Shown piece by piece: positions 17,209-25,131 of a stretch of DNA of 33,723 nucleotides. Position 1 is the stretch's first letter, and every line of letters begins with the position of its first letter. This DNA is from Clostridium sp. CAG:1013 (GTDB lineage: Bacteria > Bacillota > Clostridia > Oscillospirales > Acutalibacteraceae). The translations under genes were made by a program, and so were the position numbers. The stretch is from positions 1-33,723 of the forward strand of contig HF972641.1 of NCBI GenBank assembly GCA_000432995.1. The letters are read 5' to 3'. Under the pieces are notes generated by a model. That model was not told where the DNA came from and made no database searches. It saw only the letters and a program-made list of their open reading frames with translations.

Positions 17209-18616
17209 ACCGAATATATTATTCTTTTTTTCAGATCAGCAGCGGGCGGACACCATTGGCTGTTACGGCCAAAAACTTGATGTAACACCGAACCTGGATC
17301 GAATGGCGCTAGAGGGTGTTCGTTTTTCAAACGCGTACACATGTCAGCCTGTGTGCGGACCGGCAAGAGCGTGTTTGCAAACAGGGCTATACGCTACGCA
17401 AACCGGTTGTTTTCGAAATGACGAGCCTCTGCCCTTGGACGCGGATACCATTGGGAAGCGGTTTGCTAATGCGGGTTACGAAACGGCTTATGTAGGGAAG
17501 TGGCATTTGGCAAGTGGCAGAAGACATGGGATCGACTATCAAACAACAGCAATTCCTGAGGAGCGCAGAGGCGGTTATAAGGATTACTGGGTAGCGGCTG
17601 ACCTGTTGGAATTTACCTCTCACGGATACGACGGGACCGTATATGGTATCAACAATGAAAGACTGGATTTTATTGGATACAGAGCGGACTGCATTACCGA
17701 TTACGCAATTCATTATTTGAGGACGAAGCAATCAGATAAGCCGTTTTTCTTGATGGTGTCTTACATCGAACCACACCACCAAAACGATCACAACTGTTAT
17801 GAGGGGCCGATCGGTTCTAAACAGAAATTTGCGGATTATGAGGCGCCGGAAGACCTGGCGTGTCGAGAAACGGCAGGGGATTGGCGGGAAAACTATCCTG
17901 ATTATTTGGGTCAGTGCCACAGTTTGGATTATAATTTGGGGCGACTGATAGACGTTTTAAAGGATCAGGGCATTTACGATGACACTGTTATCATTTACAC
18001 CTCTGACCATGGCAGCCATTTTCGCACAAGAGATGGTGAGTATAAACGTCAGTGCTTCGATAGTTGCCTGTATGTTCCTCTGATTATCAAGGGCGTCAAA
18101 AACGGCGAGTTCGTAGGGGGAAAAGTGCTTGACGAGATGGTCAGCCTTATCAACCTGCCATCTACATTGATGCGATTCGCGCAGCTGCCCAATATTGGAT
18201 GTGAAAATGAGCTTGCGCTGCAAGATTTGTGGAACAACCCGGACCATTGGCAAGAGGAAATCTTCTTCCAAGTCAGCGAGCAGGAAGTATCTCGGGGCAT
18301 TCGGACCAAACGATATAAATATACCGTGACAGCGCCGGACAAAAAGCCGAAAGTTCTTAGAGAGCCGGGAAAATACTCTGAAGAGTTTTTGAACGGGTTG
18401 TCGGCAGTTGAGCGGGAGGAGTATATTTTCAGCGAATTTGCGGACAGCGATGTTTATGAGGAACAGTATCTGTTTGACTTGGAAACCGATCCAACAGAAA
18501 GCTGTAACTTAGTTAATGTCCCTGAGATGAAGCAAATAAAGGAACAACTAAAAAAGAAACTGCTGAAAAGAATGATCCAAGCAGGGGAAATAGAACCTGA
18601 GATTATTGAAACATAA
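17201..18616 (+). CDS. Type I sulfatase, second of the tandem pair
   Basis: A 471-aa sulfatase with no signal peptide. ATG 17201 is preceded by GAGAGGAG and aligns exactly with the start of the first sulfatase (both begin MNRPN). Cys52 lies in VCGPARACLQTG (CxPxR), the metal Asp12 in FFSDQQR, and the later site in YTSDHGSHFRTRDGEYK. It shares the opening layout of the neighbouring enzyme but is shorter and diverges through the C-terminal half, so it probably removes a different sulfate group or acts on another sugar of the same glycan. It overlaps the previous gene by 8 bases, indicating translational coupling. Confidence 0.93.
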   Translation: MNRPNILFFFSDQQRADTIGCYGQKLDVTPNLDRMALEGVRFSNAYTCQPVCGPARACLQTGLYATQTGCFRNDEPLPLDADTIGKRFANAGYETAYVGKWHLASGRRHGIDYQTTAIPEERRGGYKDYWVAADLLEFTSHGYDGTVYGINNERLDFIGYRADCITDYAIHYLRTKQSDKPFFLMVSYIEPHHQNDHNCYEGPIGSKQKFADYEAPEDLACRETAGDWRENYPDYLGQCHSLDYNLGRLIDVLKDQGIYDDTVIIYTSDHGSHFRTRDGEYKRQCFDSCLYVPLIIKGVKNGEFVGGKVLDEMVSLINLPSTLMRFAQLPNIGCENELALQDLWNNPDHWQEEIFFQVSEQEVSRGIRTKRYKYTVTAPDKKPKVLREPGKYSEEFLNGLSAVEREEYIFSEFADSDVYEEQYLFDLETDPTESCNLVNVPEMKQIKEQLKKKLLKRMIQAGEIEPEIIET

Positions 18617-18632
18617 AAAGGAGTATCCACCT

Positions 18633-19946
18633 ATGAAAGATAAGAATTTATTTGCTCAGACCCCTCCTATGGGCTGGAACAGCTGGGATTGCTACGGGGC
18701 ATCTGTCACGGAAGAGGAGTTGATGGGCAATGCTGAATACATGGCGAAATATATGAAGGATTACGGTTGGCAGTATGTGGTGTGCGATATCCAGTGGTAT
18801 GAGCCGGGGGCTGTTTCCACGGAATACCGTGATTTTGTCCCCCTGGAGATGGACGGATACTCTCGGTTGATCCCTGCGGTAAACCGTTTTCCGTCTGCCG
18901 CTAACGGGAAAGGTTTTTCTGTCATCGCCAAAAAGATCCACAAGATGGGCCTGAAATTCGGTATCCATATTATGCGAGGGATCCCCAGACAGGCGGTTCA
19001 TGCAAACACCCCTATCAAGGGGACTGACGTGACCGCGCGACAGATCGCACAGCGGTTTTCTGTGTGTTCTTGGAACACTGACATGTATGGAGTTAATCCC
19101 AATGTCCGGGGCGCTCAGGAGTATTATGATTCCCTGTTTGAGCTGTACGCCTCTTGGGGTGTGGATTTTGTAAAGGTAGACGACATTTGCAACACCTTCT
19201 TTAAGCCACACGATCTCTATTCCGCAAAAGGGGAAATCGAGCTGATCCGGAACGCCATTGACCGTTGCGGAAGAGATATCGTCTTAAGTCTGTCTCCTGG
19301 TCCGGCTGACATCGCGCAGGTTGAGCATCTCTCTAAAAATGCCAATATGTGGCGCATGACCGGGGACTATTGGGATGAGTGGAGCGATTTGAACGCGATG
19401 TTTGAGCGGTGCCATGCATGGAGCCCTTACGTAAAACCGGGCTGCTGGCCGGATTGTGATATGCTGCCGGTGGGACATATCAATATTCGTGGAAACGAAC
19501 ACGGGTTGATCGAGCCTAGATATACTAGGTTTACCCATGACGAGCAAAAAACCATGCTGTCACTGTGGTGTATGTTCCGTTCGCCCTTGATGGTCGGTGG
19601 GGAACTGCGATATAACGATGAGTTTACACTGTCCTTGCTGACCAATGCCGAGGTTTTGCGCATCCTGAATCATTCGTACGGAGCCAGGCAAATTTCCCGC
19701 ACGGGCGATGGCGGTCAATATATTGTATGGAAAAGCTATGATGAAGATGGAAGTATCTATGTCGCCATATTTAACACCCATAACCTGCCTATGGATTTGC
19801 AGGTGACTTTCCGCGCATTGGAAATCGAGGGGAATTACCGAGTGCGTAATCTGTGGGACCATACTGATATGGGCGTGAAAAGAGAATCAATCCATGACGT
19901 GGTTCCGACACATGGAGTGCTGCTTGTAAAACTCACAAAGGTGTAA
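18633..19946 (+). CDS. GH27-like alpha-galactosidase-family glycosidase (first copy)
   Basis: A 437-aa cytoplasmic enzyme. ATG 18633 is chosen because AAAAGGAG lies 9 bases upstream. The GH27 hallmark PPMGWNSWDCYG is at residues 11-22, followed by YVVCDIQWY. The nucleophile is expected at Asp183 in FVKVDDICN and the acid/base at Asp245 in WRMTGDYWDEW, then PGCWPDCDMLPVG. GH27 enzymes are retaining exo-enzymes that release terminal alpha-galactose (some act on alpha-GalNAc or beta-L-arabinopyranose). It lies 16 bases after the second sulfatase, so desulfation and removal of an alpha-linked end residue are probably consecutive steps. Divergence in the KVDD motif leaves the sugar specificity open. 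Confidence 0.87.
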   Translation: MKDKNLFAQTPPMGWNSWDCYGASVTEEELMGNAEYMAKYMKDYGWQYVVCDIQWYEPGAVSTEYRDFVPLEMDGYSRLIPAVNRFPSAANGKGFSVIAKKIHKMGLKFGIHIMRGIPRQAVHANTPIKGTDVTARQIAQRFSVCSWNTDMYGVNPNVRGAQEYYDSLFELYASWGVDFVKVDDICNTFFKPHDLYSAKGEIELIRNAIDRCGRDIVLSLSPGPADIAQVEHLSKNANMWRMTGDYWDEWSDLNAMFERCHAWSPYVKPGCWPDCDMLPVGHINIRGNEHGLIEPRYTRFTHDEQKTMLSLWCMFRSPLMVGGELRYNDEFTLSLLTNAEVLRILNHSYGARQISRTGDGGQYIVWKSYDEDGSIYVAIFNTHNLPMDLQVTFRALEIEGNYRVRNLWDHTDMGVKRESIHDVVPTHGVLLVKLTKV

Positions 19947-20018
19947 TAGGGGGAGTGGCCTGTCAGTCGGCGACTCCTATGGAGAAAACAGACGTATCAG
20001 ATTGGGAGATCGAACATC

Positions 20019-21374
20019 ATGAGAAATTTACAGCTAAAGACTCCTCCGATGGGATGGAATAGTTTCGACTGCTTCGACGGATCTATCAATGAAGAGCATG
20101 CGCTTAAGAATCTGGAGGTTTTCATTGAAAAGTTTAAACCTGCTGGATATGAGTACTTTGTCATCGATATTGCGTGGTACAGAAAAATCTTAGACCCAAA
20201 GCCCAACCAATATGGCCTTCTGCAAAGGAAGTGGAAGATCGGGAACATTGATTGGGAGCTGGATGAATGGGGGAGGTTTATTCCCTCAAAACAATGCTTC
20301 CCCAACGGGTTTGAGCCGATTATCAAAAGGTGTCATGAAGCGGGGGTGAAGTTTGGGCTTCACCTGATGAGAGGCGTGCCCCAAAAGGCTGCCGACGAGA
20401 AATATCCTATCAAAGGGACCAATGGTATTACTGCGGATCAGATCGTCAACAGGGATCCCGAGGACAGATGCGAATGGTCAAATATTTGCTATGGGATCGA
20501 CATGGCAAAACCGGGCGCCCAGGAATATTACGATTCCGTGATAGAGCAAATGGCCCAGATGGGCGTTGATTATCTGAAATACGACGACATCGAGGGCAGC
20601 CAAGAGGAAATGGAAGCGGTATATCGTGCCATAGATAAGGTGGATCGCACGATCACCCTGAGTTTGTCGCTGTTTAGTTACAGTTACATGAAGCGTCAAA
20701 TTCCTCTATCCGTTTACGCGAAATCCAATATGATGCGGATCACTCACGATATTTGGGACAAGCAAAGTCATATCGAGTCTTCCTTTGACGCGTGGATGCA
20801 GAGAAGTCTGCAAGACAACGAGCGTCCCGAATGGTTCTTTTTTGATCTGGATATGATTCCTTTTGGCCATCTCCGTTTGAATTACGGGGAAACAGCGGAT
20901 GAGGAATTCACGGACACGTTCAACGAGGAAGGGGAACATTGGTGCCATTTTACGCCGGAACAAATGCGAACTTTTATGACTCAGCGCGCTATGATGGGTT
21001 CTCCTTTATTCATGGGCGGGAATTTGCCCGATAATGATGAATTGACGGATTCTATCCTTCTAAACCCCTATATGATTGAGTGCGATCAGAACGGAGTGGT
21101 TGGTCACCCTGTAACGCATAAAGGAGATCTTCATGTTTTCCGCACCATGGGCAAAAATGATGCGGAAGGGTATGGTTGGATTGGAATTTTCAATCGGGGG
21201 GATTCGCAGCTTGACGCAGAAGTTACATTAGCGGATATGGGATTGATTCCCACGAAAGCATATGACTTTTTTGACGTATGGAATCGAATGCCGGTAGAAA
21301 CTCATGCTGGATTGCTATCGGTGTCCCTTTCGGCGCACGATGTGCTATTTGTTAAATACCAAATGAATAAGTAA
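20019..21374 (+). CDS. GH27-like glycosidase (second copy)
   Basis: A 451-aa enzyme with no signal peptide. It begins with TPPMGWNSFDCFDGSINEE, keeps FVIDIAWY, the nucleophile Asp189 in YLKYDDIEGS and the acid/base Asp244 in MMRITHDIWDKQSHI, followed by FFDLDMIPFG. It is clearly related to the gene just upstream but differs in the loops around the active site, including an insertion near residues 55-85 (about KILDPKPNQYG). The pair therefore probably acts on different linkages or modified residues rather than being a recent duplication. GGGAG precedes ATG 20019. It is the last gene before the terminator at 21388. Confidence 0.85.
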   Translation: MRNLQLKTPPMGWNSFDCFDGSINEEHALKNLEVFIEKFKPAGYEYFVIDIAWYRKILDPKPNQYGLLQRKWKIGNIDWELDEWGRFIPSKQCFPNGFEPIIKRCHEAGVKFGLHLMRGVPQKAADEKYPIKGTNGITADQIVNRDPEDRCEWSNICYGIDMAKPGAQEYYDSVIEQMAQMGVDYLKYDDIEGSQEEMEAVYRAIDKVDRTITLSLSLFSYSYMKRQIPLSVYAKSNMMRITHDIWDKQSHIESSFDAWMQRSLQDNERPEWFFFDLDMIPFGHLRLNYGETADEEFTDTFNEEGEHWCHFTPEQMRTFMTQRAMMGSPLFMGGNLPDNDELTDSILLNPYMIECDQNGVVGHPVTHKGDLHVFRTMGKNDAEGYGWIGIFNRGDSQLDAEVTLADMGLIPTKAYDFFDVWNRMPVETHAGLLSVSLSAHDVLFVKYQMNK

Positions 21375-21387
21375 TTTTCAAAATGAC

Positions 21388-21431
21388 CGCCATCCTGATT
21401 GGTATAAAACCATTCGGGATGGCGCCTTTTT
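21388..21431 (+). terminator. Intrinsic terminator after operon C
   Basis: CGCCATCCTGATTGGT (21388-21403) and ACCATTCGGGATGGCG (21409-21424) form a 16-position stem with one mismatch and one G-U pair over a 5-base loop, followed by TTTTT at 21427-21431. Confidence 0.88.
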
Positions 21432-21485
21432 ATTTAAAACTATTTAAGAAAATATTTGCATTAATTGCAGGGCTTTTTCTTGAAA

Positions 21486-21497
21486 GTTGCATGCAAC
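21486..21497. promoter_or_regulatory. Perfect palindrome GTTGCATGCAAC, candidate LacI-family operator
   Basis: A 12-bp perfect palindrome about 70 bases upstream of the operon D -35 box. It differs from the element over the operon C promoter (15505-15516) at only two positions. A further TTTGCATTAATTGC lies nearby at 21455-21468. The palindromic form and the shared use suit the LacI-family regulator encoded downstream. Confidence 0.55.
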
Positions 21498-21565
21498 ACA
21501 GGAAGTAAAAAGAAACCCACTTTGAAAATATCGCGAAAATATTTGCTGAAATTTATAAAATAACG

Positions 21566-21594
21566 TTGACATTCAAAGAATTTAGAGGTAAAAT
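21566..21594 (+). promoter_or_regulatory. Strong predicted promoter of transporter operon D
   Basis: TTGACA (21566-21571), a 17-base spacer and TAAAAT (21589-21594), near-consensus for the housekeeping sigma factor. The predicted start near 21601 leaves an unusually long leader of about 250 bases before ATG 21855. A consensus promoter like this fits control by a repressor. Confidence 0.75.
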
Positions 21595-21655
21595 GGCACC
21601 ATGTTAGCAGATAACTTACATTTTCGGCAAGAATTTGATGAGTTATTATTGCAAA

Positions 21656-21669
21656 GTTTTGCGCAAAAC
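21656..21669. promoter_or_regulatory. Perfect palindrome GTTTTGCGCAAAAC in the operon D leader
   Basis: A 14-bp perfect palindrome with a central GCGC, about 55-70 bases downstream of the predicted start. Its form (TTTGCG/CGCAAA) suits a LacI/GalR-type operator acting as a roadblock. It is enclosed by a further inverted repeat TTTTCGG (21621-21627) / CCGAAAA (21676-21682), so an RNA structure is an alternative. No gene was found in 21432-21854. Confidence 0.5.
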
Positions 21670-21854
21670 ACATGACCGAAAAGAGTGAGGATTTTGCAAT
21701 ATCGCAGCTTGCCAGATGCTTTCTTGAAATAATTTGCATTCACATCGTGGTTTTAACAAAGAGCTGAGCATGCAGCATATGACAGAAGATTTCACTCGAA
21801 AACATCTCTAAAAGGGCGAATTAAATCCAGTCAATCCATTAGGAGGTAGAGAGT

Positions 21855-23264
21855 ATGAAAAAAGTATTAGCCATGTTGCTGGTTTTTGCTATGATCGCGA
21901 GTTTTGCCGCTTGCGGAAGTAGCAGTAATTCTTCAACAGTGAATGAGGAAAGCAGTGCGGTCAGTAGCGATAAAGTTTCGTCGTCTACCGAAGAGGAATC
22001 CTCCACAGGGGAGAAATTCTCTGGCTCGATTTCTATCGCATGCAGTTCCCAGGAAGCGAAAGCTCTTCAGGAAGTTTTGAAATCTTACAACGAACAGGAA
22101 GATGTGGACGAAGTAACCATTGATCCTATCACCGTTGAAAGTGTTGGAGATTTTGAGGGATTAATGACTTCCTGGATCTCTTCGGATACGTTGCCTGACA
22201 TGTACATTTCTCAGGTTGGTTCTTTGCAGCAGTCCTATGCGGCCAATGGCTATCTGCTTCCGTTGACGGAATACGGATTCCTGGACCGGCTGGTTGCGGG
22301 CGACACGGAACTGATTAAGTACGACGGCGATGATTACGCTGTACCTATGAATCAGTCCATTTCCGTTATTTACGTAAATAACGCAGCATTGAAAGAAGCC
22401 GGCATCGAAATTGATGAAACCAACTATCCCAACACTTGGGATGAGTTCGTGGACATCCTGGATCAGCTGGTGGCGGCTGGCGTACAGTATCCCTTCTCTC
22501 TGGCTGGCCAAGATGCATCTGCGGTTACCGCGCTGCCTTTCCAGTACATTTATCAGGTAGTGTATGGCGCAAACCCCAACTGGTACGCAGATATGCTCAA
22601 GGGCGAAAACGGTGCGGCTTGGAACGATGAGTTGTTCTTGGGAATGTTCGACAAGTACGGCGAATTGCTCAAGTATGTTTCGGAGGACGTTCTTGGTGTA
22701 AGCAAGGACGAAAGACTTGCCCGTTCTGTTACAGGAGAAAGCCCGATTTACGTGGATACTTCCGGTGCAATGCCTGGAATTCGAGAGCTGGATCCTGAAG
22801 CCGATGTGATCATGCTGCCCTCTTGCTTTGTGGATGATCCTGCGGATCAAACCATCATTTCCTCTTTTGACAGTGCAGTGTCTATCACAACCGGAGCTGA
22901 GAAAAAGGGCAATGTGGAGCTGTGTGTTGACTTCCTGGACTATCTGACTACCGTAGAGGGTTCCACCATTTTTAACAACATCACTGGTTATGTTCCCACT
23001 ATCGTTGACTGTGAGTCTGAAGTTGATCCCGCGTTTGATATCGTTCTCTCCATCCTGAACAAGGGCGAACTGCCCAACAGCCCCATGCTTTCTCGTGAAT
23101 GGATCCCCGGCATCAAAGAGGTTATGAAGAACGGATGCCAGAACTGGCTGGCCGGCGAAGATCCCAAGTCGGTAGCGGATACGATCCAGGCCGAGCAAGA
23201 CCGTTTGGAGGAAGCATCTCCCGACTGGGTGGAAGATTTCCTTGCAAACTATAACTATAAATAA
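21855..23264 (+). CDS. ABC sugar-transporter solute-binding lipoprotein (operon D)
   Basis: A 469-aa extracellular lipoprotein. The signal peptide MKKVLAMLLVFAMIASFAAC has lipobox SFAAC with lipid-carrying Cys20, then a Ser/Glu-rich linker (about 21-55) and a family-1 sugar-binding domain. It is about 85 residues shorter than the binding protein of operon A and clearly of a different subfamily, closer to the classic MalE/UgpB type, so the two importers probably take different parts or sizes of the glycan. AGGAGG at 21841-21846 lies 8 bases before the start. Two MalF/MalG-like permeases follow; no ATPase is present. Confidence 0.93.
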   Translation: MKKVLAMLLVFAMIASFAACGSSSNSSTVNEESSAVSSDKVSSSTEEESSTGEKFSGSISIACSSQEAKALQEVLKSYNEQEDVDEVTIDPITVESVGDFEGLMTSWISSDTLPDMYISQVGSLQQSYAANGYLLPLTEYGFLDRLVAGDTELIKYDGDDYAVPMNQSISVIYVNNAALKEAGIEIDETNYPNTWDEFVDILDQLVAAGVQYPFSLAGQDASAVTALPFQYIYQVVYGANPNWYADMLKGENGAAWNDELFLGMFDKYGELLKYVSEDVLGVSKDERLARSVTGESPIYVDTSGAMPGIRELDPEADVIMLPSCFVDDPADQTIISSFDSAVSITTGAEKKGNVELCVDFLDYLTTVEGSTIFNNITGYVPTIVDCESEVDPAFDIVLSILNKGELPNSPMLSREWIPGIKEVMKNGCQNWLAGEDPKSVADTIQAEQDRLEEASPDWVEDFLANYNYK

Positions 23265-23285
23265 AATTTGAGCGGATTCATTTGT

Positions 23286-23325
23286 AGTTGGGGATATGGG
23301 ATGCTAGTATCCCGTATCCCCAACT
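23286..23325 (+). promoter_or_regulatory. Long stem-loop between binding protein and permease genes (operon D)
   Basis: AGTTGGGGATATGGGAT (23286-23302) pairs with ATCCCGTATCCCCAACT (23309-23325): 17 pairs, one of them G-U, with a 6-base loop, 21 bases after the binding-protein stop. There is no T-run. Same position and probable role as the element at 7777-7818, but an unrelated sequence. Confidence 0.8.
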
Positions 23326-23351
23326 CTATATTTTGGGTGAGGTGAATACAG

Positions 23352-24248
23352 ATGAATGGAAAATCGCTGAGGTTAAAAGGCTCAGTAGCGGAATTCCTTT
23401 TCGTGGTACCAGCATTGATTTTATATCTGCTGTTTGTGGGATACCCGTTGATTGGCACAATTGTTCTTAGCTTGACAAGCTGGGACGGAGTAAGTCCCTT
23501 GGCTGATACAGCGTTTGTGGGGTTATCAAATTATATAAACGCATTTTCAGATAAATATGTGTTGTCCACATTGGGGAATACCTTTGTGTACGCAATTTTA
23601 TCGATGATTTTTCTCAATGTGCTGGGGTTGCTGTTAGCAATCGGCTTGGAGCAGGTTGGCAGAGGAAAAAATTTTTACCGCGCTCTGTTTTATTCTCCGT
23701 CTGTTTTAAGCTCGATTATTGTTGGCTTCATTTTTAACTTTTTGTTCTCGGGCCCTATTGCGGACTTAGGAAGTGCACTGGGAATTTCTTCGATAGCCAA
23801 CAATGTTCTGGGAAGTAAAGATACAGCGTTATTTGCGGCTATTTTTGTGGCAATGTGGAAAGGTGCAGGCTGGTACATGGTCATTTACATTGCCGGACTG
23901 CAGAATATTGATCAATCCCTGTATGAAGCGGCCGATATTGATGGCGCTACTCCCTGGAAGAAGTTTCGATATGTGACGTTTCCGCTGATCGCGCCTGCGT
24001 TTACTATCAATATGGTTCTCTCTCTTGAAAGAGCGTTTAAGGAATATGATCTTATCTTTGCGTTGACGGGTGGCGGTCCTGGTAGAGCCAGTGAGCTGTT
24101 CTCGCTGACAATTTATAACGAATCTTTCGTATATAAGCATGCGGGTTATGGATCTGCCCTGGGCATGATTTTGTTCGTTATCATTGTTGTTGTCACTCTG
24201 TTCCAGATGTTTGTTTTGAGGAGGCGCGAAGATGACATTACCTATTGA
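23352..24248 (+). CDS. ABC sugar-transporter permease (MalF/UgpA-like)
   Basis: A 298-aa membrane subunit with about six membrane segments, the first at about residues 12-40 (FVVPALILYLLFVGYPLIGT, typical of MalF-like permeases). The EAA loop for the ATPase is YEAADIDGATPWKKF at about 191-205. The ribosome site GGTGAGGTGAA precedes ATG 23352. The next permease starts inside this gene's end with a 17-base overlap, indicating translational coupling and equal amounts of both subunits. Confidence 0.94.
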   Translation: MNGKSLRLKGSVAEFLFVVPALILYLLFVGYPLIGTIVLSLTSWDGVSPLADTAFVGLSNYINAFSDKYVLSTLGNTFVYAILSMIFLNVLGLLLAIGLEQVGRGKNFYRALFYSPSVLSSIIVGFIFNFLFSGPIADLGSALGISSIANNVLGSKDTALFAAIFVAMWKGAGWYMVIYIAGLQNIDQSLYEAADIDGATPWKKFRYVTFPLIAPAFTINMVLSLERAFKEYDLIFALTGGGPGRASELFSLTIYNESFVYKHAGYGSALGMILFVIIVVVTLFQMFVLRRREDDITY

Positions 24249-25101
24249 GAAACAAATTAAAAATAAAGCAAAAACCAAGAAGATACTTAAGCAGAGTCTT
24301 ATTCATCTTATTTTGATCATAGCGGTATGCGTTCTTTTGTATCCTGTTGCTTGTACGGTTTTTGTGTCACTCAAAAGTACAAAAGAGGCATTGCTATCTC
24401 CCAATACATTCCCCACCGAATTCCATTTCGAGAACTTCGTTGAAGCGTGGAACGTGATGAATTATCCTCGGGTGTTCCTGAACACTGTGCTCGTAACGGC
24501 CGGTGGTCTGGTGGGCGTAGTCTTTATCTCCAGCGCAGCGGCGTATACCATCGCTTGGTCAAAACATATCAAGCTATATACATTTTTCTATGTGTTCTTC
24601 CTGTGTGGCATTATGATCCCCTTCCACACCTCTTTAGTGCCCCTGGTCAATTTGATGGCAGACATCAAGTTTAACGATTCTATTTGGGGCTTGATCGTGT
24701 TTTATTGGGGCAGAAATATTCCCATGTCTGTGTTTTTGTTCGTTGGTTTCATCAGAGGTATTTCGAGAGAGATTCCAGAGGCTGCGAAGATCGATGGCGC
24801 CAATCTGTTCCAGATTTACCTGAAAATCCTGTTCCCGATGATGAAACCCATCACCTCCACCATCATTGTTTTGGACGCGCTGGCGTTTTGGAATGACTTC
24901 CTGTTCCCCAGACTTATGCTGGTCGCGTCTGATAATAGGACCATTGCATTGGCCCAGTATTACTTTAAAGGTGAATACTCAACCCAGTACAACATTGCCT
25001 TCGCGGGCTATGTGTTGGCTGCGCTGCCGGTGTTGATCCTGTATTTCTTCATGCAGAAATACATTGTAAAAGGCATCGCGGCTGGTGCGGTTAAAGGCTA
25101 A
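24232..25101 (+). CDS. ABC sugar-transporter permease (MalG/UgpE-like)
   Basis: A 289-aa partner permease with about six membrane segments and the EAA loop IPEAAKIDGANLFQIYLKI from about residue 181. The C-terminus FMQKYIVKGIAAGAVKG is the usual ending of the MalG family. GAGGAGGCG lies 6 bases before ATG 24232, inside the end of the upstream permease gene. With the lipoprotein at 21855 and the other permease it makes the second importer of the locus. Confidence 0.94.
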   Translation: MTLPIEKQIKNKAKTKKILKQSLIHLILIIAVCVLLYPVACTVFVSLKSTKEALLSPNTFPTEFHFENFVEAWNVMNYPRVFLNTVLVTAGGLVGVVFISSAAAYTIAWSKHIKLYTFFYVFFLCGIMIPFHTSLVPLVNLMADIKFNDSIWGLIVFYWGRNIPMSVFLFVGFIRGISREIPEAAKIDGANLFQIYLKILFPMMKPITSTIIVLDALAFWNDFLFPRLMLVASDNRTIALAQYYFKGEYSTQYNIAFAGYVLAALPVLILYFFMQKYIVKGIAAGAVKG

Positions 25102-25131
25102 AATGATACTATCAGGAAAGGAACTTGAACT

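Noticed and set aside
19947..20018. Imperfect inverted repeat (ATAGGGGGAGT / GACTCCTAT) between the two GH27-like genes
   Set aside because: The arms mispair and no T-run follows; not enough to call a terminator or regulatory hairpin.
22161..23198. 345-codon open frame on the minus strand
   Set aside because: It lies fully inside the operon D binding-protein gene, lacks a family signature and is best explained as a mirror of its codon use.
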